From positions 1-22,813 of the forward strand of contig UQNC01000031.1 of the NCBI GenBank assembly GCA_900542175.1: a DNA stretch of 22,813 nt. Reading direction: 5' to 3'. Below the pieces are notes generated by a model. That model saw only the letters and a list, made by a program, of their open reading frames with translations, made no database searches and had not been told where the DNA came from. This DNA comes from an uncultured Collinsella sp. (GTDB lineage: Bacteria > Actinomycetota > Coriobacteriia > Coriobacteriales > Coriobacteriaceae). Of the stretch, positions 22,805-22,813 are shown piece after piece. The position numbers were made by a program, and so were the translations under genes. Positions within the stretch are counted from its first letter, which is position 1; every line of letters starts with the position of its first letter.

Positions 22805-22813
22805 ATGGCTGGA

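Overview
The window looks like chromosomal DNA from a GC-rich, Gram-positive, carbohydrate-fermenting actinobacterium, most likely a Coriobacteriia gut commensal of the Collinsella/Olsenella type. That placement is an inference: it rests on GC-rich codon use, a phosphoketolase, glycogen/maltodextrin enzymes, a CUT1-type sugar ABC transporter, a PTS permease and actinobacterial-looking cell-wall genes. No marker gene here settles the taxonomy. I see no phage, transposase or CRISPR genes.

Layout. 1-3900: a long perfect hairpin, then the phosphoketolase gene xfp and, upstream of it on the same (minus) strand, a LacI-family repressor gene. The gap between them holds twin LacI-type operators placed over a good -10 box. 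4070-6460: murB (plus) converges on a Tat-exported coiled-coil cell-wall hydrolase (minus). Between them lie two terminator-like hairpins and a second long perfect inverted repeat. 6720-11970: three plus-strand sugar genes, galE, malQ and glgP. 11970-12300: a gene-free strip holding six copies of a 15-bp repeat in strictly alternating orientation. 12360-16740: a minus-strand ABC sugar importer operon (binding lipoprotein, two permeases, ATPase). 17040-20434: a GntR/HutC-type regulator divergent from a PTS permease that is fused in frame to a HAD phosphatase. 20550-22800: a polyprenyl diphosphate synthase, a cytoplasmic-looking double peptidoglycan-binding-domain protein, tRNA-Gln(UUG) and a strong terminator.

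How the genes may work together. The core theme is alpha-glucoside and maltodextrin use. The ABC importer would bring in oligosaccharides, and MalQ and GlgP would convert them to glucose, longer glucans and glucose-1-phosphate. GalE feeds UDP-sugars and Xfp offers a phosphoketolase route to acetyl-phosphate. The PTS-phosphatase fusion could import a disaccharide as its phosphate and then strip the phosphate, delivering free disaccharide to MalQ. A GTTTAAAC motif stands in front of malQ, of the GntR gene and of the PTS fusion, and a related TTGTTTGAACAA lies in front of the ABC operon, which suggests a shared regulator.

The most unusual items are the EIICB-HAD fusion, the alternating repeat array at 12011-12228, the two long perfect hairpins that share a 12-base outer end, and the paired operators at xfp.
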